DNA of 64,000 nt from Streptomyces sp. CNH099 (GTDB lineage: Bacteria; Actinomycetota; Actinomycetes; Streptomycetales; Streptomycetaceae). Below, in pieces: positions 7,444-16,260 of this stretch. The notes beneath the pieces are model-generated. The model had not been told where the DNA came from, searched no databases, and was given only the letters and a program-made list of their open reading frames with translations. Location: assembly GCA_000514715.1 (NCBI GenBank), contig AZWL01000016.1:1-64000 (forward strand), read 5' to 3'. Numbering within the stretch: position 1 is the first letter of the stretch; each line of letters opens with the position of its first letter. The translations under genes were made by a program, and so were the position numbers.

Positions 7444-9671
7444 TTCTCGGACTCGTCCCCGGACTTCCCGGCGTCGTCGCCGTCCTTCTCCTCGTTCTCC
7501 AGGACGGGGATGAGGGAGAGCTTGCCGCGCTGGTCGATCTCGGCGATCTCGACCTGGACCTTCTGGCCGACGCCGAGGACGTCCTCGACGTTCTCCACGC
7601 GCTTGCCGCCGGCGAGCTTGCGGATCTGCGAGATGTGCAGCAGACCGTCCTTGCCGGGCATCAGCGAGACGAAGGCGCCGAAGGAGGTGGTCTTCACGAC
7701 CGTGCCCAGGTAGCGCTCGCCGATCTCGGGCATGGTCGGGTTGGCGATGCCGTTGATGGTCGTGCGGGCGGCCTCGGCGGCCGGGCCGTCGGCGGCGCCG
7801 ATGTAGATCGTGCCGTCGTCCTCGATGGTGATCTCGGCGCCGGTGTCCTCCTGGATCTGGTTGATCATCTTGCCCTTGGGGCCGATGACCTCACCGATCT
7901 TGTCCACGGGGATCTTGATGGTGATGATCCGCGGGGCGTGCGGGGACATCTCGTCCGGCCGGTCGATGGCCTCCATCATCACGTCGAGGATGTGCAGCCG
8001 GGCGTCGCGGGCCTGCTTCAGGGCCGCGGCCAGCACGGAGGCGGGGATGCCGTCGAGCTTGGTGTCGAGCTGCAGGGCGGTGACGAACTCCTTGGTGCCA
8101 GCGACCTTGAAGTCCATGTCGCCGAAGGCGTCCTCGGCGCCGAGGATGTCGGTCAGCGTCACGTAGCGCGTCTCGCCCTCGATCTCCTTGGAGATCAGGC
8201 CCATGGCGATGCCGGCGACCGGGGCCTTCAGCGGCACACCGGCGTTCAGCAGCGACATGGTCGAGGCGCAGACGGAGCCCATGGAGGTCGAGCCGTTGGA
8301 GCCGAGCGCCTCGGAGACCTGGCGGATGGCGTACGGGAAGTCCTCGCGGCTGGGCAGCACCGGCACGATGGCGCGCTCGGCGAGCGCGCCGTGGCCGATC
8401 TCGCGGCGCTTGGGGGTGCCGACGCGGCCGGTCTCGCCGGTGGAGTAGGGCGGGAAGATGTAGTTGTGCATGTACCGCTTGCGGGTCACCGGGTTGAGGG
8501 TGTCCAGCAGTTGCTCCATGCGGAGCATGTTCAGCGTCGTCACGCCCATGATCTGGGTCTCGCCGCGCTCGAAGAGCGCCGAGCCGTGCACCCGCGGGAT
8601 CGCCTCGACCTCGACGGCCAGCGGGCGGATGTCGGTGACGCCGCGGCCGTCGATGCGGACCTTGTCGCGGATGACGCGCTCGCGCACCAGCTCCTTGGTG
8701 AGCGCGCGGTACGCCGCGGAGATCTCCTTCTCGCGGCCCTCGAACTGCGGGAGCAGCTTCTCGGCGGCGACGTCCTTGACGCGGTCCAGCTCGGCCTCGC
8801 GCTCCAGCTTGTCGCCGACGGTGAGGGCCTGGGCCAGCTCGTCGCGGACGGCCTCGGTGAGCGCCGCGAGCACGTCGTCCTGGTAGTCGAGGAAGACGGG
8901 GAACTCGCCGGTGGGCTTGGCGGCCTTGGCGGCGAGGTCGGCCTGCGCCTTGCAGAGGGTCTTGATGAAGGGCTTGGCGGCGTCCAGGCCGGCGGCGACG
9001 ACCTCCTCGGTCGGCGCGGTGGCGCCGCCCTTGACCAGCTCGACGGTCTGGTCGGTGGCCTCGGCCTCGACCATCATGATCGCGACGTCGCCGTCGTCGA
9101 GCACGCGGCCGGCGACGACCATGTCGAAGACGGCCTCCTCCAGCTCGGCGTGGGTGGGGAAGGCCACCCACTGGCCGCGGATGAGGGCGACGCGGGTGCC
9201 GCCGATGGGGCCGGAGAAGGGCAGGCCCGCCAGCTGGGTGGAGGCGGAGGCGGCGTTGATGGCGACCACGTCGTAGAGGTGGTCGGGGTTGAGCGCCTCG
9301 ATGGTGGCGACGATCTGGATCTCGTTGCGCAGGCCTTTCCGGAACGAGGGGCGCAGCGGCCGGTCGATGAGCCGGCAGGTGAGGATGGCGTCCTCGCTGG
9401 GGCGGCCCTCGCGGCGGAAGAAGGAGCCGGGGATCTTGCCGATGGCGTACATGCGCTCTTCGACGTCCACCGTGAGGGGGAAGAAGTCGAGCTGGTCCTT
9501 GGGGTGCTTGGAGGCGCTGGTCGCCGCGAGGACCATGGTCTCGTCGTCGAGATAGGCGACGGCGGAGCCGGCGGCGAGCTTGGCGAGCCGACCGGTCTCG
9601 AAGCGGATGGTGCGGGTGCCGAACGAGCCGTTGTCGATGACGGCCTCGGTGTAGTGGGTTTCGTTCTCCAC
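7440..9671 (-). CDS. pnp: polyribonucleotide nucleotidyltransferase (PNPase)
   Basis: 3'-5' phosphorolytic exoribonuclease and RNA polymerase; in streptomycetes it is also the main RNA 3'-tailing enzyme. The 743-aa protein has two RNase PH domains (residues ~10-240 and ~330-560, with FFPLTVDVEERMYA, FFRREGRP and the active-site region SNGSTSMGSVC), a KH domain (VIGPKGKMINQIQEDTGA) and an S1 domain (GTVVKTTSFGAFVSL), ending in an acidic Glu/Asp/Lys tail. GTG 9671 is chosen because GAGGAG precedes it and the length matches known streptomycete PNPases. It lies downstream of rpsO with a strong hairpin between, and is coupled to the M16 gene. Confidence 0.97.
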   Translation of the reverse strand: MENETHYTEAVIDNGSFGTRTIRFETGRLAKLAAGSAVAYLDDETMVLAATSASKHPKDQLDFFPLTVDVEERMYAIGKIPGSFFRREGRPSEDAILTCRLIDRPLRPSFRKGLRNEIQIVATIEALNPDHLYDVVAINAASASTQLAGLPFSGPIGGTRVALIRGQWVAFPTHAELEEAVFDMVVAGRVLDDGDVAIMMVEAEATDQTVELVKGGATAPTEEVVAAGLDAAKPFIKTLCKAQADLAAKAAKPTGEFPVFLDYQDDVLAALTEAVRDELAQALTVGDKLEREAELDRVKDVAAEKLLPQFEGREKEISAAYRALTKELVRERVIRDKVRIDGRGVTDIRPLAVEVEAIPRVHGSALFERGETQIMGVTTLNMLRMEQLLDTLNPVTRKRYMHNYIFPPYSTGETGRVGTPKRREIGHGALAERAIVPVLPSREDFPYAIRQVSEALGSNGSTSMGSVCASTMSLLNAGVPLKAPVAGIAMGLISKEIEGETRYVTLTDILGAEDAFGDMDFKVAGTKEFVTALQLDTKLDGIPASVLAAALKQARDARLHILDVMMEAIDRPDEMSPHAPRIITIKIPVDKIGEVIGPKGKMINQIQEDTGAEITIEDDGTIYIGAADGPAAEAARTTINGIANPTMPEIGERYLGTVVKTTSFGAFVSLMPGKDGLLHISQIRKLAGGKRVENVEDVLGVGQKVQVEIAEIDQRGKLSLIPVLENEEKDGDDAGKSGDESEK

Positions 9672-10076
9672 CAGGAAATTCTCCTCGTCTGCGCCCACGC
9701 CCGTGTGGCGTGGGCCGTGAGCGGTGGAGCACCCGCGCGGCAGGCTCGGGCCGGATGAGCGGCTGAGGCCGGGCCGGTCTTCGATCGAAGCCACCGGGGT
9801 GCGCGCTCGCGCGTACTCCGAAGGCCACTACCGAGGACCGGCGCCCGCTGTCGGCACAGGTCCGGCGGCTGCGGGCGGTTGCTCCCCGTGTTCACTCTGT
9901 GCTGATGTCCTGCCGACCAGAGTACAAGTCCTCCGGGCGGCGTCTCGACGGCTGGCGGCCAACCGGTCGGTAAGGGTCCGTACGACGGACCGGCCCGGCG
10001 TCCGGGCCGAGCCGGAACGCCGCGGGCATACGCCGAGGGAGCGGCTCCCCGCGGGGAGCCGCTCCCTCGTACGGTG
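9672..10076 (-). other. rpsO-pnp intergenic region
   Basis: 405 bp holding the rpsO hairpin at its right end and the pnp leader at its left. In Streptomyces antibioticus and S. coelicolor the equivalent region contains a pnp promoter, and the read-through transcript is cleaved by RNase III in the hairpin; this is established for those species and inferred here. No coding frame is convincing. Confidence 0.6.
10034..10069 (-). terminator. rpsO terminator / RNase III-type stem
   Basis: A perfect 36-nt palindrome (18-nt arms centred between 10051 and 10052) seven bases after the rpsO stop codon. No T-tract follows. It would form a long G/C stem with a tiny loop, able to act both as a leaky terminator of rpsO and as a double-stranded RNA processing site ahead of pnp. 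Confidence 0.8.
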
Positions 10077-10364
10077 CTAGCGGGCGCCGGCGGCGCCGCG
10101 GCGGATGCCGAGGCGCTCGACCAGCGTGCGGAAGCGGGCGATGTCCTTCTTCGCCAGGTACTGCAGGAGCCGGCGGCGGCGGCCGACGAGCAGGAGCAGA
10201 CCGCGGCGCGAGTGGTGGTCGTGCTTGTGGGTCTTCAGGTGCTCGGTCAGGTCGGTGATGCGCTGGGTGAGCATCGCGACCTGCACCTCGGGGGAGCCGG
10301 TGTCGCCTTCCTTCGTGGCGTACTCGGCCATGATCTTCTTCTTGGTCGCGGTGTCGAGCGACAT
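10077..10364 (-). CDS. rpsO: 30S ribosomal protein S15
   Basis: A 95-aa primary 16S-binding ribosomal protein. The family signature is intact: GDTGSPEVQVAMLTQRI, then LKTHKHDHHSRRGLLLLVGRRRRLL and YL. Slightly longer than the 89-aa norm, with a short Gly/Ala/Arg tail. It starts at ATG 10364 with GAGGAGTT upstream. rpsO followed by pnp is conserved in most bacteria, linking translation to RNA decay. Confidence 0.98.
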   Translation of the reverse strand: MSLDTATKKKIMAEYATKEGDTGSPEVQVAMLTQRITDLTEHLKTHKHDHHSRRGLLLLVGRRRRLLQYLAKKDIARFRTLVERLGIRRGAAGAR

Positions 10365-10572
10365 ACTCGTTCCAACTCCTCGGGTCGGCGCCGCCGAGCG
10401 CCCCTGGTCCAGGTCACAGGGGAGCTGCGGTAACTCGGCGGGCGGGGCGGCCGCGGCGCCTCACCCGGTGGTCCCGGGGGCGCTCACGCGAACCGTCCGC
10501 CAGCCTACCAGCCGCGCGGCGGCCCGCAGACCGCCGCCCGGCGCCGCCCGGCGGGGCCGGGGGCGGTGCGGG

Positions 10573-11091
10573 TCAGATCTTGACGCCGTGCTTGGTCAGG
10601 AACGCGACCGGGTCGACGGCGGAGCCGTAGTAGGGGGTGGTGCGGACCTCGAAGTGGAGGTGCGGGCCGGTGGAGTTGCCGGTCGTGCCGATCTTGCCGA
10701 TCGCGGTCTTGGCGTTGACCTTCTCGCCGACCGAGACGTCGATCTTGGACAGGTGGCCGTACTGGGTGTAGACGCCGTCGCTGTGCTTGATCACGATGTT
10801 GTTGCCGTACGCGCCGCCCCAGCCGGCCTCGACCACGGTGCCGCTGTGGACCGACCGGACCTTCGTGCCCGTGGGGGCGGCGAAGTCCTGGCCGCTGTGC
10901 TTGGCGGCCCAGCGGGCGCCGCCCTGGTTGTACTTGCCGGTGACCTCGTAGTCGGCGCTGACGGGCTTGACCCAGTCGGGCCTGCTGTCGGCGCTCGCCA
11001 CTCCCGCGCCGAGGGCGAGGACCATGCCGGCACCTGCGGCCAGCGTGACGGACTTGGCGACGGGGGCGGTGAACTTGGCGTGCTTCGACAT
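10573..11091 (-). CDS. secreted M23 family (LytM-type) peptidase
   Basis: A 172-aa secreted protein. ATG 11091 is set by the GGAGGG ribosome site 8 bp upstream and gives a signal peptide (basic MSKHAKF, hydrophobic core, cut near ASADS at about residue 37). The mature part is a single LytM domain with the zinc ligands in HSGQDFAAP (HxxxD) and HLHFE (HxH), plus the typical AGWGGAYGNNI and GHLSKI stretches. It should be a glycyl- or peptide-crosslink endopeptidase acting on peptidoglycan. It contains no LysM or other wall-binding module, so it is a minimal form. It lies upstream of rpsO on the same strand with its own ~200-bp gap. Confidence 0.92.
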   Translation of the reverse strand: MSKHAKFTAPVAKSVTLAAGAGMVLALGAGVASADSRPDWVKPVSADYEVTGKYNQGGARWAAKHSGQDFAAPTGTKVRSVHSGTVVEAGWGGAYGNNIVIKHSDGVYTQYGHLSKIDVSVGEKVNAKTAIGKIGTTGNSTGPHLHFEVRTTPYYGSAVDPVAFLTKHGVKI

Positions 11092-11585
11092 TCTCGGAAT
11101 TCCCTCCAGACATGGTTTCGACCCCGGCTGCGCTCCGAGGTCGCCCCACCTTGGTAACCCGCCCGATCCGGACAGACAAGGACCCTTGGTACGAGTCGGG
11201 GTCGTAGCGGCGAGTCGGGTTTTTCTGCCCCTTGCGCACCGGAACGCACCCACCGCGAGAAGACCCGTCAGCCGGATAAGGGAACTCTCCTGGTGGGCGT
11301 ATATGCAGGTGAGAGCGGTTCATACCGGCCGCGTCCGAAGGTCCGGCGAGCCCCCCTGCCGAAAGTCCGGGGACACCAGAGTCGAAAGTCCCGGACTCCT
11401 GTCCGGTGCGCGTACTATCGCGTTTAGGATTCCTTTTCCGCCCTGTGGGGCATGCCACTCCTGGATAAAAGCGCGCGGCTTTTCAGCGGGTCTTTCTCCC
11501 CGCCCGCGCGGGACCAATTACCCCCTACCGGCGCGGGATCCGGCCCGCCCCGGTAGGCTGCGTGCGCCAGTTCCTAGGAGGGGGT
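11092..11585. other. divergent intergenic region, M23 peptidase / kinase cluster
   Basis: 494 bp without a supported gene; promoters for both directions must lie here. The M23 leader contains a repeated CCTTGGTA (11149-11156 and 11184-11191, plus strand) and a small CAAGG-GT-CCTTG stem overlapping the second copy. I looked for the c-di-AMP (ydaO) riboswitch that controls several streptomycete wall hydrolases and did not find its conserved core. At the right end, AGGAGGGGG precedes the first kinase gene. Confidence 0.45.
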
Positions 11586-13949
11586 ATGGAACCGCTGCGA
11601 CTCGACGACCCCGAGCAGTTCGGGGCGTACCGGCCGGTGGGGCGCCTGGATGCGGACGCGGGCGGGATACGCCCGCCCGCCGTGCGCTACGTGGCGCAGG
11701 CGCCGGGTGGCGAACGCACCGTCCTGATCACCGCACCGCGTCCCGAGGCGACGGCCGCCGACCACGGCCACGCCGGGCGCTTCCACGCCGCCGCCGCACA
11801 GGCCCAGCGCCTGGCGGGCACGGGCGGCCCGTGGCTGGCGCCCGTGGGCGAGCTGTCGGCCGCCGGCCCGCCGTGGTGGGCGATGCCGTACCGCCCGGCG
11901 CTGCCGCTGCCCGCCGCGCTGGACGCACAGCAGGGGCCGCTGCCGGAGCGCACCGTCTGCGCTCTGGGCGCCGCGCTGGCCGAGACGCTGGCCGCGCTGC
12001 ACGCCGCGGGGGTGGCGCACGGGGGTCTCGACCCGACGGCCGTGCTGCTCACCGGCGACGGCCCGCTGCTGACCGGGTACGGCGCGGTGGGCGCGGCCGG
12101 GGCCGACGGCAGCCCGCGGGAGGGCCTCGCCGGGCTCGTCCCGGAGTTCCTGCCGCCGGAGCAGGCGGCGGGCGGGCGGCCGCGTCCGCTGGGGGACGTG
12201 TACGCGCTGGCCGCGGTGCTCGTGTACGCCGCGACGGGCCGGGCGCCCGGCGACCGGGGGGCCGGTCCCGGCGGCGATCCCGGGTACGGGGCCGATCCGG
12301 ACCCGTACGCCCCGGACCCGTACGCCACCGACCCCTACGGCGCTCCCGCAGACCCGCTCGACCTCCTCCCGCCCGGCCTCCGCGGCACCCTGGAGCCCTG
12401 CCTGCGGTCCGACCCCGCACGCCGGCCCACCGCCGCCGGGCTCCTGCCCGAGCTGCTCCACGGCGCCGCGCCGGGGGCGCACGCGGCCGGGCCGGGCGCC
12501 GCCGCCCCCGGCACCGTGCTCGACGCGGCGACCACCCGCTCCGCCGCCGCCCTGGCGCCCGGCTGGCTGCCCCGCCGGGTCAGCGCCGCCCTGGCCCGGC
12601 AGGCCGCCGACGTGCTCGCCGCCGAGACCGAGCCCGACCCGGACTTCCTCGCGGAACCGGCCCCCGCCGAGCCGGACCCGGTCGGCGCCACCACCGTCCT
12701 CGGCCGCCCCGGCACCCGCCGCGCCCTGCTCGCCGGCCTCGCCGGCGGGGCGGCGGGCGTGGCGGCCGGCGGCGCCGCGGCCTGGGCGGCGACCGCCGAG
12801 GACCCGCCTCCGCCGCCGACCACCGCCGAGCGGCTGGCCGCCCGCAACACGGCGAAGAAGCGGCTCACCGGCGCCCCGCCCCCCGTGCTGTGGGGCAAGG
12901 GCCTGGGCAAGGTCGACCCGGTCGGCCCGCCGGTGGTCGCCGGGGGCGGGGCCGCGCTGGTCGTCGCGAAGTCCGGCGTCTACGCGATGGACCTGCGCAC
13001 CGGCGACGAGCTGTGGGAGCAGCCGGACGTCCGCGCCACGGCCGGGGCCGTGCCGCTCGGCGACGGCATGGTGCTGGTGCCCGGCAAGGACCTCGCCCTG
13101 CTCGACGCCGAGGACGGCGCGGTCGTGTGGACGTCGGAGAAGTACCGCAAGGGCGGCCGGACGCCGTACGGCGCGCTCCTCGGCGTGGCCGGCGACACCG
13201 CCGCGTTCACCGTCAAGGAGGGCGGCGAGCTGACCGTCGTCGGCTACGACCTCGCCGCGCGCCGCGAGCTGTGGCGCTCGCCCGGCACGGCCGCCGCGAC
13301 CGCCGCGCTCTTCCTCGGCGACGCCGTCGTCCTGGTGCCCGAGGCCGACGAGGACGCGACCCACCGCGACAAGCCGGCCGCGGTCTCCGCGGTCGACCTC
13401 GGCAGCGGCGACGAGCGGTGGGCGCAGGAGTACGCCGGCATGGCGGGCGGCCACTGGGCCGCGGCCGGGAAGGGCGTGCTCGTCGCCACCGCCGGCACGG
13501 CCATGCGCGGCTACGACGCCGGCGGCGACGGCGCCGAGCTGTGGGACCTGACCGCCGAGCCGTGGGACGAAGAGGAGACCAACCCGCAGAACTTCGGGCC
13601 GCCCGCCGTGCAGGGGGACAGGATCCACGCCCTCGACACGTTCCGCGCCGTGCACACGGTGGCGCGGGACTCGGGCGAGGAGCAGTGGAAGCGCAACCCG
13701 GAGCTGGCGTACGTCGGGGTGCTCGTCCAGGCGCCGGCGCTGCACGTCACGCCCGACGAGCGGTTCCTGATCGCGGGCGACGACACGCAGGTGCTGGCGT
13801 ACGACACGGACGGCGGCGACCTGCTGTGGCGGTTCACCGACATGCGGCGCGGCAAGCCGAAGTACGCGCACCGGCGCCGGGTGGCGGTCGGCAAGGACAC
13901 GGCCGTGGTCGCGAGCGGAAGCAGCGTGTACGCGCTGCCGCTGGACTGA
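11586..13949 (+). CDS. pseudokinase-membrane segment-PQQ propeller protein 1
   Basis: A 787-aa protein. Residues ~10-310 align with a bacterial Ser/Thr kinase fold (ALGAALAETLAALHAAGVAHGG, LGDVYALAAVLVYAATG, PARRPTA), but the catalytic residues are gone: the VAIK lysine region reads VLITAP, HRDLKPxN reads HGGLDPTA, and DFG reads GYG. It is therefore a pseudokinase. At about 375-398 is TRRALLAGLAGGAAG, a double arginine before a weakly hydrophobic Ala/Gly segment, taken as the single membrane crossing. Residues ~430-787 are a PQQ/quinoprotein-type beta-propeller (AMDLRTGDELWEQ, LAYDTDGGDLLWRF), predicted outside the cell. ATG 11586 is chosen from AGGAGGGGG just upstream. First of four paralogues in one direction. 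Confidence 0.85.
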   Translation: MEPLRLDDPEQFGAYRPVGRLDADAGGIRPPAVRYVAQAPGGERTVLITAPRPEATAADHGHAGRFHAAAAQAQRLAGTGGPWLAPVGELSAAGPPWWAMPYRPALPLPAALDAQQGPLPERTVCALGAALAETLAALHAAGVAHGGLDPTAVLLTGDGPLLTGYGAVGAAGADGSPREGLAGLVPEFLPPEQAAGGRPRPLGDVYALAAVLVYAATGRAPGDRGAGPGGDPGYGADPDPYAPDPYATDPYGAPADPLDLLPPGLRGTLEPCLRSDPARRPTAAGLLPELLHGAAPGAHAAGPGAAAPGTVLDAATTRSAAALAPGWLPRRVSAALARQAADVLAAETEPDPDFLAEPAPAEPDPVGATTVLGRPGTRRALLAGLAGGAAGVAAGGAAAWAATAEDPPPPPTTAERLAARNTAKKRLTGAPPPVLWGKGLGKVDPVGPPVVAGGGAALVVAKSGVYAMDLRTGDELWEQPDVRATAGAVPLGDGMVLVPGKDLALLDAEDGAVVWTSEKYRKGGRTPYGALLGVAGDTAAFTVKEGGELTVVGYDLAARRELWRSPGTAAATAALFLGDAVVLVPEADEDATHRDKPAAVSAVDLGSGDERWAQEYAGMAGGHWAAAGKGVLVATAGTAMRGYDAGGDGAELWDLTAEPWDEEETNPQNFGPPAVQGDRIHALDTFRAVHTVARDSGEEQWKRNPELAYVGVLVQAPALHVTPDERFLIAGDDTQVLAYDTDGGDLLWRFTDMRRGKPKYAHRRRVAVGKDTAVVASGSSVYALPLD

Positions 13950-13977
13950 GCGCGCGGCGGCAAGGGGGATTGTTCGT

Positions 13978-16257
13978 ATGCAGACGTTGACGGGCGCCGA
14001 CGGCCCGGCAGGCGGCTCCGCCGGCGGTACGGCCGCGGGCGGCCCGCCGCAGACGGTGGGCCCGCACCGGATCCTGGCGCCGCTCGGCGCGTACGGCCCG
14101 GAGGGCCCCGACGGCGCCGCCGACGCGGACGGGCCGCGGTTCCACCTGGCGTACAGCGAGCCGCTGGGCCGGGTCGTGGTGCTCATGACGCCGCCCGCGG
14201 CGCTCGCCGGCGACCGCGGCTTCCGGGTCCGGTTCGCCTCCGAGGCCGGCACGTCCGCGCGGCTGGCCGGCCCGGCCGCCGCGCCCGTGGCCGGGGTGGC
14301 GCCGCAGGACGAGGAGCCGTGGGTGGCGTACGACTGCGCGCCCGCGCTGCCGCTGCCGGCGGCGCTGGCGGCGCACGGCGGGCCGCTGCCGCTCGGGTAC
14401 GTCTGCCGGCTGGGGGTGTCGCTGGCCGCCGCGGTGCTGCAGGCGCACGCGCAGGGCCTGGTGTACGCGGGGCTGACGCCCGCCGCGGTGCTGCTGACGG
14501 CCGCCGGGCCGCGGCTCGCGGCGTACGGCGCGGTGCGCGCGGCGGCGCCGGGCGAGGGCCCGCGCACCGCGGTGCCCGGGCTGCCGGCCGGGTGGCTGCC
14601 GCCGGAGCAGCACGCCGGCGGGGTGCCGCGGCCGCTGGGGGACATCTACGCGCTGGGCGTGGTGCTGGCGTACGCCGCCACCGGCGCCCGCTCCCCCGAC
14701 CCGGGCGCGCTGCCGGAGCCGCTGGCCGGCGTCGTCGCCGGCTGCCTGGCGCCGGACCCGGCGCAGCGCCCGCGCGCCGACGCGCTGCTGCAGCAGCTGC
14801 AGCAGGTGGAGCAGGCCCTGCCCGCCCAGCCGGGGCAGGAGCAGCTGCCCGGGGCCGTCGCCGCGGCGCTGGCCGGGCAGCTCCCGGCGCTACCGGAGCA
14901 GGGCCCGCTCGCGCCGCCGCCGGGCCCCGGCGCGCCGGGTGCACCGGACGCACCGGACGGCCCCGGCGGGACGCCGGACACGGCGGCCGGGGCGGGCGCC
15001 GGGGAGACCGCGGTGTCCCCGCAGCGCCCGGCCCGCCGGGCGCTGCTGCGCGGGCTCGCCTGCGGCGCCGCCGGCCTCGCGGTCGGCGGGGGCGGTGCGT
15101 ACGCGTACCGCCGTGCGACGGAGGAGGATCCGCCGGTCTACCGCACCACCCCCGCGAAGGGCGCCCCGCCCAAGCCGCTGTGGGTCTACTCGCTGCAGGG
15201 CCAGGAGGCCAGCGGCGTCAGCGTCATCGGCAGGATCGCCGTCGTGGAGACGCTGGGCGCGCTCACCGCGGTGAACGTGCGCACGGGCAGGAAGGTCTGG
15301 GACTCCGACGTGTTCGCGGACGGGAGCCTGATCGACCTCGGCCGCGGCCTGGCGCTCGTCCCCCAGTCCCTCAGCGGCATCGCGGTCATCGACGTCGCCA
15401 GCGGCAAGTCGAAGGGCGCCATCGAGAAGTACTCGCTCAACAGCAAGATCGGCTACCAGGAGCCCGCCGGCGCCGCCGACGGGGTCTTCTGCTTCCTCGG
15501 CGTGGAGAGCGGGAACACGGAGAAGTTCCACGCCGTGGCGTACGACACGAGGAAGCGCGAGGAGGTGTGGAGCACACCGCTGCCCAAGGGCTTCGGCGAC
15601 CTGAGCGCCGACCCGATCAGCGACGGCGACCACGTCAAGCTCCGCGGGCGCGAGATGCTCGTCCCCAGCGCCCCCACCGCCGGCTTCGCCTTCACCTACC
15701 TGGCGCTCGACGTGCGCGGCGGCGACAAGGCGTGGGAGCAGAAGTACGACGGGATCGCGGACCACGCCGGCCCCAGCACGTTCGCGACCGGGGCCGGGAT
15801 CCTCGTCAGCCCCGAGAACGACGCGAACAGGCTGCGCGGGTACGAGATGCGCGGCGGCGAGCTGGTGTGGAAGCAGCCGATGAAGGACCACTTCTTCGCC
15901 GCGCTGACCGACCCGAAGTCCCGCGTGCTGTACGGCACGCAGGACGCGCACATGGTCGCGATCTCGGTGCGGAACGGCAAGCGGATGTGGCGCACGCCGG
16001 TGTACTCCGGCGGCAGGTACGACGTCAACGACATCGTGCTCAGCGGCACCGGCCGGACCCTCTTCTACAGCAACGACACCGAGGTGCAGGCGTTCGACGC
16101 CCGCGACGGCTCCCCGCTGTGGCGGTTCGCGACGGTCAGCGAGGCCGGCGGCTCCTCCACCGACGGCCCCGGCGTCTCCGGCCGCGTGCTCGCCGCGGGC
16201 GACGGCATCGCCCTCGTCATGTCCAAGGACGCCCTCTACGCACTCCCGGTGGACTGA
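13978..16257 (+). CDS. pseudokinase-membrane segment-PQQ propeller protein 2
   Basis: A 759-aa paralogue of the preceding gene, 28 bp downstream. The kinase-like half (residues ~25-285) has LGVSLAAAVLQAHAQG, LGDIYALGVVLAYAATG and PAQRPRADALLQQL, but the lysine site reads VVLMTPP, the catalytic loop reads YAGLTPAA and DFG reads AYG, so no residue needed for phosphotransfer remains. A Pro/Gly/Ala linker follows, then ARRALLRGLACGAAGLAVGG (about 350-370), a double-arginine-led membrane segment. The C-terminal ~380 residues are a PQQ-type propeller (AVNVRTGRKVW, ALDVRGGDKAWEQKYDG, AFDARDGSPLWRF). Codon usage is like its neighbours. Possibly a scaffold or ligand-binding partner for the active kinases downstream; this is inference. 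Confidence 0.84.
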   Translation: MQTLTGADGPAGGSAGGTAAGGPPQTVGPHRILAPLGAYGPEGPDGAADADGPRFHLAYSEPLGRVVVLMTPPAALAGDRGFRVRFASEAGTSARLAGPAAAPVAGVAPQDEEPWVAYDCAPALPLPAALAAHGGPLPLGYVCRLGVSLAAAVLQAHAQGLVYAGLTPAAVLLTAAGPRLAAYGAVRAAAPGEGPRTAVPGLPAGWLPPEQHAGGVPRPLGDIYALGVVLAYAATGARSPDPGALPEPLAGVVAGCLAPDPAQRPRADALLQQLQQVEQALPAQPGQEQLPGAVAAALAGQLPALPEQGPLAPPPGPGAPGAPDAPDGPGGTPDTAAGAGAGETAVSPQRPARRALLRGLACGAAGLAVGGGGAYAYRRATEEDPPVYRTTPAKGAPPKPLWVYSLQGQEASGVSVIGRIAVVETLGALTAVNVRTGRKVWDSDVFADGSLIDLGRGLALVPQSLSGIAVIDVASGKSKGAIEKYSLNSKIGYQEPAGAADGVFCFLGVESGNTEKFHAVAYDTRKREEVWSTPLPKGFGDLSADPISDGDHVKLRGREMLVPSAPTAGFAFTYLALDVRGGDKAWEQKYDGIADHAGPSTFATGAGILVSPENDANRLRGYEMRGGELVWKQPMKDHFFAALTDPKSRVLYGTQDAHMVAISVRNGKRMWRTPVYSGGRYDVNDIVLSGTGRTLFYSNDTEVQAFDARDGSPLWRFATVSEAGGSSTDGPGVSGRVLAAGDGIALVMSKDALYALPVD

Positions 16258-16260
16258 TCC

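Noticed and set aside
11092..11300. c-di-AMP (ydaO) riboswitch before the M23 peptidase
   Set aside because: I looked because this switch controls other streptomycete wall hydrolases, but the conserved core is not visible. A covariance search would settle it.
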